Positions 63,925 to 64,000 of a DNA stretch of 64,000 bases are shown here, in pieces (position 1 is the stretch's first letter; each line of letters opens with the position of its first letter). Source of the DNA: JABWBD01 sp040768665 (GTDB lineage: Bacteria; Planctomycetota; Planctomycetia; Pirellulales; Thermoguttaceae); assembly GCA_040768665.1 (NCBI GenBank), contig JAXGMN010000010.1:1-64000 (forward strand). The letters are read 5' to 3'. Position numbers and translations under genes: made by a program. The notes beneath the pieces are model-generated. The model saw only the letters and a program-made list of their open reading frames with translations, ran no database searches and was not told where the DNA came from.

Positions 63925-64000
63925 CACCACTGAGCAAAGCCCCCGGCGGACAAGACCGGGATCAGGGCCGCTCTTCCTACTTCTCCGCCCACTTTTCCAG

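Overview
The window looks like a chromosomal segment of a GC-rich planctomycete, probably of the Pirellulales type. Clues are a TIGR03009-family protein, two Tat-exported Gfo/Idh/MocA oxidoreductases, DUF2961 and GH106-like exported proteins, a very large FG-GAP/sialidase protein, futalosine-pathway menaquinone genes (mqnE, mqnC), a tetrahydromethanopterin-linked formyltransferase and csrA. I cannot assign a genus from sequence alone.

Positions 1-15800 are an accessory, decaying region. At the left edge is a partial TIR/NB-ARC STAND protein on the minus strand whose frame stays open to the window edge. Then come a Tat-exported TIM-barrel protein, a PIN-type toxin-antitoxin pair (3194-3837), a tightly overlapping three-gene cassette ending in an HNH nuclease (4304-5581), a broken open frame, an orphan phage terminase pair (7050-9512), a truncated DUF4186 gene, a toxin fragment beside an intact XRE antitoxin (10898-11346), and a large secreted WD40 protein. 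The WD40 gene ends in debris: an RHS/YD-repeat scrap, short repeats, a 71-bp tandem array, an inverted repeat and a gene tail.

Positions 15800-32600 hold ordinary planctomycete genes: an ABC-2 exporter, a GH106-like glycosidase, an M29 aminopeptidase, an HtrA protease, asparagine synthetase A, two Gfo/Idh/MocA proteins facing each other, a D-lactate-dehydrogenase-like enzyme and a glycosyltransferase. Positions 32957-40700 carry the TIGR03009 protein, a membrane-organising operon (long NfeD, short NfeD, FloA, hypothetical) and an Rrf2 regulator followed by a radical-SAM protein.

Positions 40800-54300 form a catabolic region: DUF2961, an alpha/beta hydrolase, a methyltransferase, then a GntR regulator with a palindromic operator ahead of a sialidase/FG-GAP protein, a sodium:solute symporter and a DHDPS/NAL-family aldolase, a plausible sugar-acid uptake and cleavage operon. 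It is followed by a beta-helix protein, an exported FAH-family protein and a selenium-binding-protein gene broken by an internal deletion. Positions 54307-63924 hold a hybrid histidine kinase, an apparently cysteine-less relative of MqnE/MqnC, mqnE, mqnC, an MFS exporter, a HEPN-motif protein translationally coupled to formyltransferase, and csrA.

The clearest structure not explained by genes is a set of dispersed palindromic elements (about 9536, 29463, 31318, 50546) sharing a core GGGGACAGG...CCAGTCCCC, in which one base pair is consistently mismatched. Two have flawless target-site duplications (9 bp and 3 bp), so they behave like small mobile elements. No tRNA, rRNA or CRISPR array was seen.
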